Positions 11,814-23,387 of a DNA stretch of 64,000 nt are shown here, piece by piece; position 1 is the first letter of the stretch; every line of letters starts with the position of its first letter. The translations under genes were made by a program, and so were the position numbers. The stretch is from Monocercomonoides exilis (lineage: Eukaryota; Preaxostyla; Oxymonadida; Polymastigidae): the NCBI GenBank assembly GCA_001643675.2, contig LSRY02000004.1, positions 1,060,001 through 1,124,000 on the forward strand, written 5' to 3'. The notes under the pieces were generated by a model. It made no database searches. It was not told the origin of the DNA and saw only the letters and a program-made list of their open reading frames with translations.

Positions 11814-12408
11814 CTAAAAAATTATGTAAATTTTATCATTATATTTAAGATCCAAAATAAAAATTATAAAAGAAAACATTTTCCGTTGTTTGTGAATTTA
11901 GTGCATATCAAAGTGACAAATGAACATCCTTTCTCTTTTAATTCAGAAATTTTATCTGAAAACGCTTTTTGCTTTACATGAATACATTAATATTAAAAAT
12001 TTTAAAGAATTCAAAAGAAAATCAATGTTTAACAAACTATTTGTGGAATAGATAAACAGCTTCTTAATTCAGCTGGTAATTCAAAAATGAAACCATCATC
12101 CATTTCGGACATTTATTATCGACACAACACGACAGATCTTGAGATCCGAATGATCCAGACAGATCTGAACAGATCTTTGTCGAATTGATCTGTCGAAAAC
12201 CCATTAAATACATCATGATTAATATTTTAAATAAAAATAAATATGAATAATTCTTAACAAAATATTTGAAATTAAATACAACAAATTAAAGTGAAGTAAT
12301 TTTTTAATTGTGAATGAAAAAAAAATATCTTATTAAAAAAAAAAAAGAATTTCCTGTCGGTCGACTAGTCGAAACCATTTTTATAAGTCGGCTTGTCGCA
12401 AAGGCCTA

Positions 12409-12416
12409 GTTTTATT
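12409..12416. repeat. Right 8-bp target-site duplication of the 9.2 kb hAT
   Basis: GTTTTATT immediately follows the right terminal inverted repeat and matches 3159-3166 exactly. Confidence 0.85.
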
Positions 12417-13490
12417 ATTAAATCAACTTTTTAATAATCAAAATGTTTTAATGAATAATAAAGGATTGGAAATGTGCCTTAAATACACCTATGCCGAAAA
12501 GAGGATGCAGAATTGAGAGCTAAAAACAACACCTTTGGAGTTGAACACAGTTACGTGACGTTCTCGTCAGCCGAAAAGAAACAATATGCGATTTCCACAC
12601 TTACAGAATTAACTCAGTGTTTAAAAAAAGAAAACGTTTCATTCTGGAAGAAGGATGATAAGAATAAGAAAAAGAAGAAAAGGAAGAAAAGGAAGAAAAG
12701 GAGAAAGAATTCGGAATGGGAGGAAGTTCAAATTTTTTTGGGGAGTTTCACAAGCTGCTTGAAGAAAGAAAGGAAAATGAAAGGCTCTGACAATATGAGA
12801 TGATCCTCACACGTTTGTGGAATGAGCGAGATGAGAAGTTGAAGGGAGCAAAGACGATAGTGGTGGTTGTGTGTGTGTATGTGTGTTGCAAAGACAATGT
12901 TGTGGCTGAGATGACAAAATGGATGAAGTGGAAGATGAGGAAGAGAACGAAGAAGAAAACGAGGATTATTTAGAGGAAGAGAAAATGAAAGTTGATAAGC
13001 GAATGAAGGTTGTTGACGTAATTTTCATTTTGCTGATGTCGGATAATTGTTTATGCGAAAAAGAAAGTGATAAGAAGTTCGACTTGTGATAATTATTTGG
13101 TTTTTGTGTTAAATCTTCAATATCATAAACCTTTTGATGAAAAAATTCTTGTTCTTATCATTTTCTTTCTTCGAATAATTTTTTTTTTTTGCTTTTCTTA
13201 GCCTTTTGTTGTCTTTCTTCCTCCACATTCATCCTCTTTCCTTTTTTTTTCTTCGTCGCCTTTTTTATTTGTTCTTCTTTCAATTTTCTCTTTTTCTTCT
13301 TTTCTCATTTTGTTTTTATCTTGATTTTTTTTTTCAAAGATCGGATATAATTTCTATCAGTCCTATAATAATATCCGACAATATCACAATTCTATCGGTT
13401 TTCAAAGAACACTTTGACGTTAATTTCTTTTGTTGCAATTATTACTTTTGTAACGTAATATCACCTTTATTTATTTAACAAAGATAAATA
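12417..13490 (+). other. Intergenic relics of charged coding sequence
   Basis: Two short plus-strand frames read like host protein: about 12500-12803 (KNNTFGVEHSYVTFSSAEKK followed by a Lys/Arg-rich tail), and about 12920-13090, an acidic stretch starting MDEVEDEEENEEENEDYLEE. Neither has a recognisable family or a complete gene structure. The remainder is T-rich DNA. Confidence 0.35.
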
Positions 13491-13732
13491 TGTCCAAATA
13501 TTTTGAAAATAACATTTTGTTTAATTTTCAAATGAAGAAAAAATTTCCTATTTCGATCAAATTTCTGTTTCCAATCAGGTAATTTTTCTCGAATGGAAAT
13601 TAAAACATTGTCAAAATTTTGTTTTCGTGATAGTGAAATTTGATATGTGAGAACAGAAATTTTATCAAAATATGAAAATTAAATTTTATTTGAAAATTGA
13701 ACAAAAGGAAGTTTTCAAAAAAAATCCAGCCA
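13491..13732. mobile_element. Mariner-type MITE 1 (242 bp)
   Basis: The ends are TGTCCAAAT... and ...GGATTTTTTTT-like inverted partners (right end ...AAATCCAGCCA). The arms share TTTGTTTAATTTTCAAAT and its inverse. TA dinucleotides flank both ends (13489-13490 and 13733-13734), as in the Tc1/mariner superfamily. No coding capacity. Confidence 0.65.
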
Positions 13733-13734
13733 TA

Positions 13735-13976
13735 TGGGTGATTCTTTTTGAAAAGTCACAAAAGTTTAATTTTCAAATAAATCAATAATTTCATATTTTA
13801 CTCAAATTTCTGTTAGCATGCACCAAACTTACCAAATATGGAATCCATTATTGGATAATGCTATTTCATGCATTCAAGTGAAGTTACGTGAATGTTAACA
13901 GAAATTTGAGCAAAATATGAAAATTTTAATTTATTTGAAAATTAAACTTTTGTGACTTTTCAAAAAGAATCACCCA
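13735..13976. mobile_element. Mariner-type MITE 2 (242 bp), directly abutting MITE 1
   Basis: Long, well-matched terminal inverted repeats: left TGGGTGATTCTTTTTGAAAA, right the inverse ending CAAAAAGAATCACCCA. TA is present at 13733-13734 and 13977-13978. The inner arms (TTTAATTTTCAAATAAA and inverse, CTCAAATTTCTGTTA and inverse) also pair. It shares layout and length with MITE 1 and uses the same TA at the junction. Confidence 0.8.
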
Positions 13977-14911
13977 TATGGTCCTGAGCAAAATTGCTTT
14001 TGAAATTGTGAATAATAATTAGTTTATTGGGTTTTCTCCAGTTTTTCAAAGTTAATCAAATAAAATAGTGAACCATCGTTTGTGTTTGTTCCCAAATGCA
14101 ACATCTGATTTTACATGTGATATTACCAGAAGAAAAGACCACTCATCTATCAAATATCGCAAATGCAAGTTGACAAAGCAGAACTCAATTCAGATTTTTT
14201 TCCTGCATGCAAAAATTTGCTTCGACAACAAATGCATTGCAGTAATTTCACACAGTGAACAATTTTGCAACACTAGTTATAAATTAATGGACACATTCAT
14301 TTCATTGGTAGGAACTTGTAACATTTCTTTTCTTAAAGCTTCATGAAGTTTTCTGAAAGATTTCATAACAACTTTTTAAAAAGAGTCTCAGTTTCATACT
14401 TATTCTAAGAGATAAGATATAATCACCTGCTTAACAGGAAAATCGAATTAAAAATCATTCTTCAAATTATTGATTCAAAGATTACTAATTCATTATCAAA
14501 AATTAGAAATAGACCAATAGCAATTATGATGGAAAGCGGAAAAATTGGAAACAAAAATTACGTAGTTGTTGGAGTTGTGCCATTATCTTTTTATTCTGTT
14601 CCTTTGTTCTTGAATTTGTTTGAAGGCTGCTCAACTGAAAAAGATATTCGAACTTGGACAGTTTTTGTTGTAGGCCTCTGCGACCGACCGACATTTTTTA
14701 GACAACTCGACAGGTCGACCGACAATTTTATCGAGTTTACACTTTTTGGTCATTAAAAAATTTTAAATATAAATTTTATTATTTTAAGAAAAAAACGAAA
14801 CAAAATCTTTTTAAATAATTTTTTATTTATAAATATAAATAATTTTATAAGGAAATGAATAATCAGAATTTTTTCTTTTTTTTCTGAAATTTTAATAATA
14901 ATAATGGGTTA

Positions 14912-14984
14912 TCGACAGATCTTTGTCGAGATCAGTCGAACGACAAAGATCAGTCGTTTGACAAAGATCAGTCGAGTTGAAAGA
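14912..14984. repeat. Subterminal GTCGA / GACAAAGATCAGTCG repeats
   Basis: Several near-copies of GACAAAGATCAGTCG and CAGATCTTTGTCGA follow one another near the left end of the 3.56 kb element. A related CAGATCTTTGTCGA lies near the right end of the 9.2 kb hAT (about 12170). Shared subterminal motifs are typical binding sites for hAT transposases; the role here is inferred. Confidence 0.6.
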
Positions 14985-16135
14985 TATAAATGTGTTTAAA
15001 TGATTTTTTAACAACTGTTTAATATTTTTTATTTTGAGACTTTCACTCACTTAAAGATTTCACTTTTTTTTCATTTATGAATCATTCTTGCTTTGATTTC
15101 TGGTTTTGAAGTTTGGTGATTCGGTGAAATATTATTTCAGATGTTGCATTGTTCAAACAAGACTTTTTGATCATTTTTAATAAAAGGAAATGGAGTTTAG
15201 CGTATTTCAAACAATTCTCTTTTATCTTTTTAGTTTTGATTTTAAAGACAAATATGATCATAATTTCAAAAATAACATTTGATTGTTGTGGCAATTCAAT
15301 GAAACGTTAAAGTGGTCATTTGAGGACTATTATTATTTATAATAATTGTATAAATCTTTTGTTCAAAGTTAAAATTTGCATAAAAATATATGATGCGATT
15401 CATTTTCTATAACTTGAAACGGTGATAACAAAGAAGTGAAGGAATTTTATTTTCTAAACAAAAAAAGTGAATGAAACGAAGTTGAGATAATTTCGAATAC
15501 TCCAGAGAATGAAATATCACTCTATTGGAGTGTGTGAGCGAGATGAAATGAATACAAGGAAACTACAATGGTGATGAAGGATCAGATGGAGCTTCATGCG
15601 AAGCCGAAGAGAACATTGGAAAAGAAGGTTGCTAAAATGAAAAAATAGTCTGATGGAGTGAAGAACATCGCATTTATCGGAAAGAAATTGTTTGAAAGAA
15701 GAGAGAAGGCGAAAGTGGGAAGAATGAGAATGAGAAGAAGAGGAAGAAGAAATAAAAGATTTAAAAAAAATCATGTGATGAAGAGGAGGAGGAGAAGGAG
15801 GAGGAGAAAAAGGAAAAGAAGGAAGAAGAAGGAGAAGAAGGAGAAAAAGGAGAAGAAGAAGAAGATAGTGACGTAGAAATTTGACAAGAAAATGGTAATA
15901 AAGTTTAGAAAGATGAATGAAATGGAAAAGAAGATTATCATTGAATGAAATTCACCACAAAATCAAATTATTTCAAAAAAAATCCAAAAATATTAAATCG
16001 CTAAATAAAAGTCACTCAAAAAGTGCAATGAAACAACAATTACATCACAAAATCCTTTTCTTTCTCTTTCTCTCCTTCTCTCCTTCTCTCTCTTTCTCAA
16101 AAAACAAAAATAAATAAAAAGTTTCATTCTTTCTA

Positions 16136-17690
16136 TCAAACCTGTCTTTCTTTCTTAACCCCATCAATTGTTGACTCCCATCTTCCTTTTGTCCTTTCCT
16201 TCTCTTCCACCCTCTCGTTGTACTTCAAATCTCTCAACAGCATCTCAGTATCTGCAATTGGATCCTTCGAATGAAGCTGCTTGCTCAGCGTGGCGATTGC
16301 TTCGGGTGAAAAATTCTGAGGGGGAAGAAGAGGGAAGAAGAGGGAAGAAGAGGGAAGGGAAGGGAAGTGGAATGGAATGGTTGATATTTCATTTATACAC
16401 AAAGAAAGAAAAAAAGAAAGAAAGAAAGAAAGATGATCATAAGAATATAAAATAATAAAAATAAATGAAATCATTTAAAATTGCAACATATATAAAAGAA
16501 TAATCACAAATAAATATCAACTTCATGACTTCAATAAACAGAATTAACACAACCTTCAGCTTGTCCAGATTCCGAGTAGCAAACGCTCTCTGCATCTTCG
16601 AATTCATCAGCATCGTTACTGTCTGCACAATCGGATCATTCTCATCCACACTCACACTTACATCTCCATTTCTAGTGATTTCACTTCCTTCTCCTCCTTC
16701 TCCTCCTTCTCCTCCTTCTCCTCCTTCTCCTCCTTCTCCTCCTTCTCTTTCTTCTTCTCCTCTTCCTTCTCTTCCAGATACATTCCTCGATGACATCCCT
16801 CTCTTTTTCGCCTGTCTCACAGCAGAAAAAGGTGGAAGCACCATTCTTCTACTTCTTCCGCCTCAGCCAGCAGATGAAGCTCTAATTTGAGAAGAAGAAG
16901 AAAAAGAAGAAGCATCAGAAAATGGATAGAAATTGGCATTGGTGTTTTTCAGTTTGTCTGATGCTTCCCACACAATCACATCTGAATCATCGAAGCAAAC
17001 GGGTTGGTGAAGCGAGGAGTGAATTGGGTTCGATTTTGACTTTGAAATTGATTCAAATTTTGTGATTGTGTTTGTATTTGGCCTTGGAAGAGAGGGAAGC
17101 CTCAGCCAACAGGACCGTCTGGAGTGAATGTGGAAGAAGAAGAGGAGGAGGAGGAGGAGGAAGGAGAAGAAGGACGACGAAGAGCTGGGAGTTGTTGTCT
17201 TGATGCTGATGATGGACATTGTGATTCTTCTTCAATGAGATGTCAATGTTATGTTGAAATGGATTAATAAATAAAGAAGAAGAAGAAAGAAGGAAATTAA
17301 TAAATAAATAATAAATAAATAAATAAATATAAAAATATTGTCAAAAAAAAAAATCAATTCTATTAAAAAGCATACGACGTAATGTTCCATCGACACTTTG
17401 AGCAAGCGGGAGCAGGCGAGTGGTGCATGTGGGAGAAATGCCGCAGAAGAGAGAAGCAGGTGGAGTGGATAGGAGCCTGGCAGTGGAGAAAGGAGACATC
17501 GGAGTGAGCTGGGAAGAGCGGGAGGTGATTGGATGAAGGGAGGAGGATGGAGTTGGGTTGGATAAAGTGACTGAGAAGAGGTGAAGGAAGGATATGAGAG
17601 GAGGAGGAGGAAAAAGAGAAAGTGAAGGCACTTGTGATATGAAAGATGGAGTTGTGGAGTGAAATGAGATGTGCTGTGATGAAGTGGCAT
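16136..17690 (-). pseudogene. Captured intron-containing gene fragment in the 3.56 kb hAT
   Basis: Minus-strand frames give protein-like sequence: CFDDSDVIVWEASDKLKN and FYPFSDASSFSSSSQIR (about 16990-16870), an in-frame TGA at 16863-16865, then MVLPPFSAVRQAKKRGMSS, a (Glu-Gly-Gly)n run, and DENDPIVQTVTMLMNSKMQ to LDKLK. A GT...AG intron fits at 16316-16553 with a CCTCAG acceptor, joining in phase to NFSPEAIATLSKQLHSKDP. Further upstream (17690-17340) other Ser/Pro-rich frames such as AQSVDGTLRRMLFNR may be earlier exons. I do not recognise the protein. The retained intron indicates capture at DNA level, not through mRNA. Confidence 0.5.
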
Positions 17691-20210
17691 GAAATGGAAA
17701 TTAAGTGTCTATTGAAGATGGCTGTGTTGTAGTGGGCAGAAGCAAAGGAACTGGTCAAATGGAAGAAGAAGAGGAGGAAGAAGAAGAATAGAAAAATAAT
17801 AATGCATGAGTTATTTTTCTTCGAGCTTTTTAAATAACAACGTTAAAATTATCGCAATTAATCAAATCCACATCAGGCGCAATGATATCACAAAAATCTT
17901 CCATTCATAATCATTATATTTAATACAAAACAACAATCTTTTTGATTCCTTTCATATTTCTTCTCCAGTTTTTCGCAAATTTCTCATTTGTTTTTCAAAC
18001 GCAAAATATATTATTATTATGGTTAAAAAATATCAAAAAATTTCAAAAAATTAAAAAAAAAATAAATTAATAAATATAAACAAATAAAAAAACAGTGAAG
18101 TTTGGGTAATACAGAGATATATTCATGAATTGCAAAATTAGGGAAAAAACAATCATATCAATCTTATCGACAAATGAATAATTTCTCGACCGACAAATTG
18201 CACGCAAAAAATATGTGTCGCAGAGGCCTACTTTGTTGATTGAGTTTGGAAAAATTGGTTCGAATGTCAGATGTTTTTGTTCTGATGGCTTGAAATCGCA
18301 GGTTCAAGCACTCACAAAATTGTTCCATTCGTTTAACCAGGTTCCAATGGAACACGCTGACAGTCTGTCGTTGTTTAATCATATTTTCGTTCCTTGCTTG
18401 AATCATCTACTGAATTTGATCGTCAGTCATGCATTTCAAGATAATAAATTCTTGAACAATGTGAGAGAAATGCTCGTTAATTTCAGCACCGCGTCGCATA
18501 TAACAGTCAATCGAAAAATATTGGTTCGGAAATGTCCGACTTTTATCCGAACAAGGTGGTTGTGTTTATTTCAAATATGCAATTATATTAGGACAAACAT
18601 CCAAAGGGTTCGTTTGAGCAAGTTACTGAATGAAGAAAACATTAAAGCTGCTGGAATAACAGAACTTTTACTATTTCCGATTAACTATTTGCATCTCCAA
18701 TTCGAAAAAGACTCCACAAAGATATCTTTTGTGTTTCCTATTTTATTGAACGCAATGAGCTTATTCTTCTATTATTCAACATTGAATATATTTCAACAGA
18801 AAGATTGGCACAATGCAATAACAGACATTATCATTCTGCTTTTCAACTACACATTTTCTGGTGAAAGAGGCAGATTTTTTGCCTTTACTTATGCCCTTTC
18901 ACCAATTGGAGCAGGAAAATATCGAAAAGGTTTGTTCACAAATTGCGATATAGTATTTTCTGAAATTTCGAAGCACCAAAGCATTATGAAATTCAATTTA
19001 TCGAATATTCCATCTTCATCAAATGCGATTGAATCATTTGTCAAATCATTTTCATCTTCAAGTTTTTCTCAGCCAACTTCCTCGTCATCAACGATCCCAT
19101 TTCAATTATCTTCAACTCAAAAACATTCTTCTTCTTCTCAGTTATCCTCTCACATTCAACAACAAATGTCTCCACTGCTCATTTCTTGTTCAACTAATAT
19201 TTTATCAAACACAATTTCTTCTCTATCTGCTTCACTGCCGACCTCAATTGCTGCAATTTTTAATCATTTTTATGCACTTTATATCAAAACAGCAATGGAA
19301 AGATTTCGGAATCGATTTAGTTTACACACTCAACAATTGTATTCTTCATTAACATAGATTTGCCTAAGTAAAACAGACTTTGCAAACATTGGAAATTGCT
19401 CAGAAATAATGAAATTTGTTTGTGAAATTATTGATCATATTGAAAAAACCGAAATAGAAATTGCAAAAGAAGATGAAAGCGAAAGTGATGGATATTTTGA
19501 TGAATTTGAATGTGATGTGGAAATAGAAAAATTCGAAAGTGGTGAAATTTTTATTTGTATGATTAGGATAATAAAGAAAACAATTCTGAATCATTTTAAG
19601 AAGATGAAGATAAAGTTTCAACATATCGCATAAAAAATACAACAAGAGCGAAAGATGAAAGGGATATAGTTGGAAACCAAGAAGAAAATGGAACAGATAA
19701 AGAAATCTGTTACAAAAACAAAACAATTAGACGAGAGTGCGAAAGATCATTTGCAAATGAATAAGACATTTTCTGCTTTGGAAACTATTCGTCAAGGAAA
19801 AGAATATTGAAATATGATTCAACAACTGAAAATGAAGCATTGGAGCAAATCAATAAAGCTGCTTTTTTTGATTTGTATTTTCGACTTATTGTCATTTTCG
19901 ACGAAGCAATAAATATCATTTTGCAAAGGATTGGATGATATTCTTATTTCAGGATGTGAAGCTCTCTTTCGAAGAAGTTTTTAATATTCAGGATGATTCT
20001 GTCATTGAGGACGATCCATATTTCTTTGATGAAGATTTGGCTCTGAAAGGGGATATGGAAACTGTTAATTCTTGTTTTGCCTTCCATTTGATTGCATCCC
20101 CTTGGAGAAAAGCCTTATTTGAACGCATGGTTTCAAAGGCAAAAAGAATTGTTGGAGATCGAAGATATTCTCTTTCATTGATTTCTTTTAATAAAAAAAT
20201 GCGTATGTGA

Positions 20211-22048
20211 TTGTTTTTTTTAAAAACAATGTTTCGTTTGTTAACATTTGAAAGTTTTTCATCTCACTCATTCAATTTTTGTAATTTCAGTCAACAAAGC
20301 TACCATTAAATATGAAAGATGTTCTTTTCTATTTATTTTTTCAAAAATTTTGAGGAAAATACGGAATTTCAAACTTTTTTTGCACAAGGCATAAATAAGT
20401 ATTTCACTCATAACTTAATTTCGCTTTCTCAGATTTCAAAATAAATCTGATTTTCATATCCGTAAACAGGAATCACTGATATAACAACATATTGTTTCGT
20501 GTTCTCACACGCATTTCAAAAAATGAACCCATTTAATTCATATTATTTAATCACAAAAGGTTCGTTCACAGTGCAAATTTTTTCAATGAAAAAGCCTGAA
20601 ATTCGATATTTCCCCCCATTTGATTTTGAAAACTTTGTGAAAAACACAAACGTTGTGTGTTGTTGAATTTTGAATTCAGAACAAATTATTGAACTCTTTT
20701 TGCTTGAAAGAAAATAAACAATAAAATCAAAGTTCAAATTACGAAATGAAATTGATAAAGAAATGTTATAAAAAAGAATAAAGATTAAAATATTTTTTGT
20801 CACAGCAGCGAGAAAATAAAAAAACCTTTAAAGTTAAAATGCAGAAAGAAATTGAAGCTAATATCTAAAAATGAAGTTTTGTCAAGAATAAACAATAGTG
20901 AATTTTTAATTTGGAACATTCACATAGAAAGATGTATTCATCTTATTTGAATTTGAAAGAAAATATTTTTAATTATATTGTTAATCAATTATCTAAAAAA
21001 GAATTCAGAATTTAATGATATCAGAAATATAATAACCACTTCAAATTGAAAAAAAACCAAAGTTATATTTTCATAAACAGTTGAATAAGAAAAAGAATGT
21101 TGTCTTAGAAGTGATTCATTTTTTGTTTTTTTTGCCAATAGAATTTTTGTTGATATTACAGTTCAAACAACAAGTTTCACATTTCTTCATTTTTTATTCA
21201 TTCGGTTGTGTTTTCTTTATAATGACAAATGTTATTTAGTAAAGATCATTTTTTTTTTATTTATCTTTAAAAAATAAACTTGTTCATCAGTTCTTTGTTC
21301 AAAGATTAATAAGAGAAAAAGTTGAAAAGCTTTCACAAATTCACATTTGAATCTATCTTTTTAATACAAAATTTTTATTTATTTGTTCGCTTGGGAAAAT
21401 ATGTGATATGGCAATGAAATGTTTGTTTGCAAACAAAACAAGATTAATAATCAAAATGAAAACAGCGGAAACAAGATCTTAACTTTCAACGAAGAGAAAA
21501 CAGCTATTAATTTCTTGTCTTGATGAAACGATCATAAAAAAAGATTGAATGAATTTCGTTCAGCTTATTCAATTAAAGTGATTAGAAAGGAAATTACCTG
21601 TTAATGTCTTTATGTCAGAAGAGCTTCAGATAAAATAATTAGCTTTTTTTAGAAATAAGTTTAAAAAAATACGAACTTTCCACAACGAATTAATATTCCA
21701 TGAAAATCTTTCAATACAATTTCTGTCTTTGATTGATTTAATAATATTCAAACAATAATGAGTCAATATGCTGATAACATAAACAAACCCAATTAAAATT
21801 GAAAAACAATCACACAGAGAATTTCATAAGTTGATGATGAGAAATTTTCAATTAATGGCAAGGATGAAGCAGATGAAAAACAAACATCACATTCAACATG
21901 AATATTCTTGTATTTTTCTCCAACATATTCATTAATAAAATAACTAAACTTTTAACATTTTATTATGGAAAAATCAGATAAATTCAACGGAAACAACATG
22001 GATGAGTGTGGAAAATTTTTTATTCATATATATTTGATCAAGAAATAC
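20211..22048. other. AT-rich intergenic DNA, no gene seen
   Basis: No coding frame of note, repeat array or RNA gene was recognised. The stretch may include the right end of the second hAT element, whose terminal repeat I could not identify. Confidence 0.5.
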
Positions 22049-22895
22049 ACACCATTTATTATTCAAATTTGGTAAACTTATAATTCGACATTGGTCAACT
22101 AATTGTTCAATATTAATTAACTAATTATTCGATTTTGGTAAACTTTTTATTCGAAATTAATAAAATTGAGTATTTTTTGAAAAAAAATTTTTTGTATTAA
22201 GCCTTCCATTGATTGAGTGTCGAAAAGTGATTAAAATATAATATTTAGTCAATATTCAAAATATTGATGAGAAATTGAACCTCTAATATTATTATTTGTG
22301 AATAGACATGAAATGTTCTGATTTTCAGAAAAAACCATCATCTTTGAAAACTTAAAATTTTCAAATAAATTCATCTCACATTGTTTAACTTTGCATTGTT
22401 CAATCAATATATATATCATTTATATTGTAATTTATACAGATAAGCATATATAAACAAAAAAATCTTTGAATGTTCTTTCAAAATTCTTTTTTGTTTATAA
22501 TAGTTTATCTGTATAAATTACAATATAAATGATATATATATTGATTGAACAATGCAAAGTTAAACAATGTGAGATGAATTTATTTGAAAATTTTAAGTTT
22601 TCAAAGATGATGGTTTTTTCTGAAAATCAGAACATTTCATGTCTATTCACAAATAATAATATTAGAGGTTCAATTTCTCATCAATATTTTGAATATTGAC
22701 TAAATATTATATTTTAATCACTTTTCGACACTCAATCAATGGAAGGCTTAATACAAAAATTTTTTTCAAAAATACTCAATTTTATTAATTTCGAATAAAA
22801 GTTTACCAAAATCGAATAATTAGTTAATTAATATTGAACAATTAGTTGACCAATGTCGAATTATAAGTTTACCAAATTTGAATAATAAATGGTGT
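22049..22895. mobile_element. Foldback element copy 1: 847 bp near-perfect palindrome
   Basis: Starting at ACACCATTTATTATTC (22049), the left arm of about 400 bp is repeated as its inverse complement and ends GAATAATAAATGGTGT (22895). The arms meet at a spacer of about 45 bp near 22450-22495 (AAACAAAAAAATC...GTTT). Arm identity is very high by eye, including AACCTCTAATATTATTATTT and its inverse. There is no coding capacity. It would extrude as a large hairpin or cruciform. The same sequence recurs at 41483-42337. A foldback or long-TIR MITE is the likely class; target duplications were not resolved. Confidence 0.85.
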
Positions 22896-23387
22896 CTATC
22901 ATTTTTTGAATGAATATCAAAAAATTATTTATTCAAAAGAAAAACAATTCAATAATTTTAATAAATATAAATGTGAAGTGTAACATATTGGGTCCGACTA
23001 TTTTTTACGGAAAAAGCAACTTCCAATGAATGGTTTGCTTTATTTTGTTCTTTGAATGATTAATTGTTGTTAAAAATGAGTGAAAATTATGTTTGAATTG
23101 AGAAAAAAAAAATTAAATTATTAAATTTATATTATTCAATTATCGATCTAACATGAAGCTGAAGAGCCATCGCCAGCACCTAAACTGTCACTGTCAGTTT
23201 CTCCACTTGATGAATTTGCATCTTCAATTATGTGGTCCAACTCCGCAAAGTCTGATGTAATATCTTCGATGTCATCTTCTTCTTGTATTTTCAGAGGCTC
23301 GAATTGATAAATCATTCCAATTAATAGAATAAAATCAACTTTGAAAACACTTTTAACGATGAAAGATGACAGAATATCTTGTTGAAA

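Larger units (their letters stand above)
3167..12408 (-). mobile_element. hAT transposon, 9.2 kb, intact ends, carrying host-gene fragments
   Basis: The left end reads TAGGCCTTTGCGACA and the right end is its inverse, TGTCGCAAAGGCCTA. Both are flanked by the identical 8-bp direct repeat GTTTTATT (3159-3166 and 12409-12416). An 8-bp target duplication is the hallmark of the hAT superfamily, and the element contains a hAT transposase on the minus strand at its right side. Subterminal GTCGA/GTCGG and CAGATCTTTGTCGA motifs near both ends are plausible transposase binding sites. The interior 3.2-9.1 kb is not transposon-like: it holds a pseudokinase fragment, a decayed DEAD-box helicase and a Pro/Ser-rich coding fragment. 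About 8220-9126 is A/T-rich with nothing recognisable. The perfect duplication indicates a fairly recent insertion. Confidence 0.85.
14671..18230 (-). mobile_element. Non-autonomous hAT element (3.56 kb) inserted in the second hAT transposase
   Basis: The left end TAGGCCTCTGCGACCGACCG and the right end inverse ...TGTCGCAGAGGCCTA belong to the same family as the ends of the 9.2 kb hAT (TAGGCCTTTGCGACA). The flanking 8-mers TTTTGTTG (14663-14670) and CTTTGTTG (18231-18238) match at 7 of 8 positions. Removing the element rejoins the transposase reading frame around it, apart from one extra T in the left flank, which is strong support for the boundaries. The element has no transposase and would need one in trans. 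It contains subterminal GTCGA/GATCAGTCG repeats and a minus-strand host-like gene fragment. Confidence 0.85.
14068..20210 (+). pseudogene. Second hAT transposase, decayed and split by a nested hAT element
   Basis: Plus-strand segments align in order with the intact transposase at 9127-11813: a BED-like N-terminus (14068-14346); a segment with IAIMMESGKIGNK and VGVVPLSF (about 14500-14670); then, beyond the inserted element at 14671-18230, NVRCFCSDGLKSQVQAL, IRTRWLCLFQICNY and GERGRFFAF (18231-19357); an acidic linker relic (19409-19633); and the dimerisation signature with LIASPWRKALFERMVSKAKR and GDRRYSLSLISF (19935-20210). There are several stops and frame shifts, so it is inactive. Protein similarity to the first hAT is moderate, so it is a different, older family member. 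I could not find convincing terminal repeats for the parent element. Confidence 0.8.

Noticed and set aside
22985-23040. GGGTCCGACTATTTTTTACG as Merlin terminal repeat
   Set aside because: No inverted partner was found on the far side of the transposase relic up to 24700.
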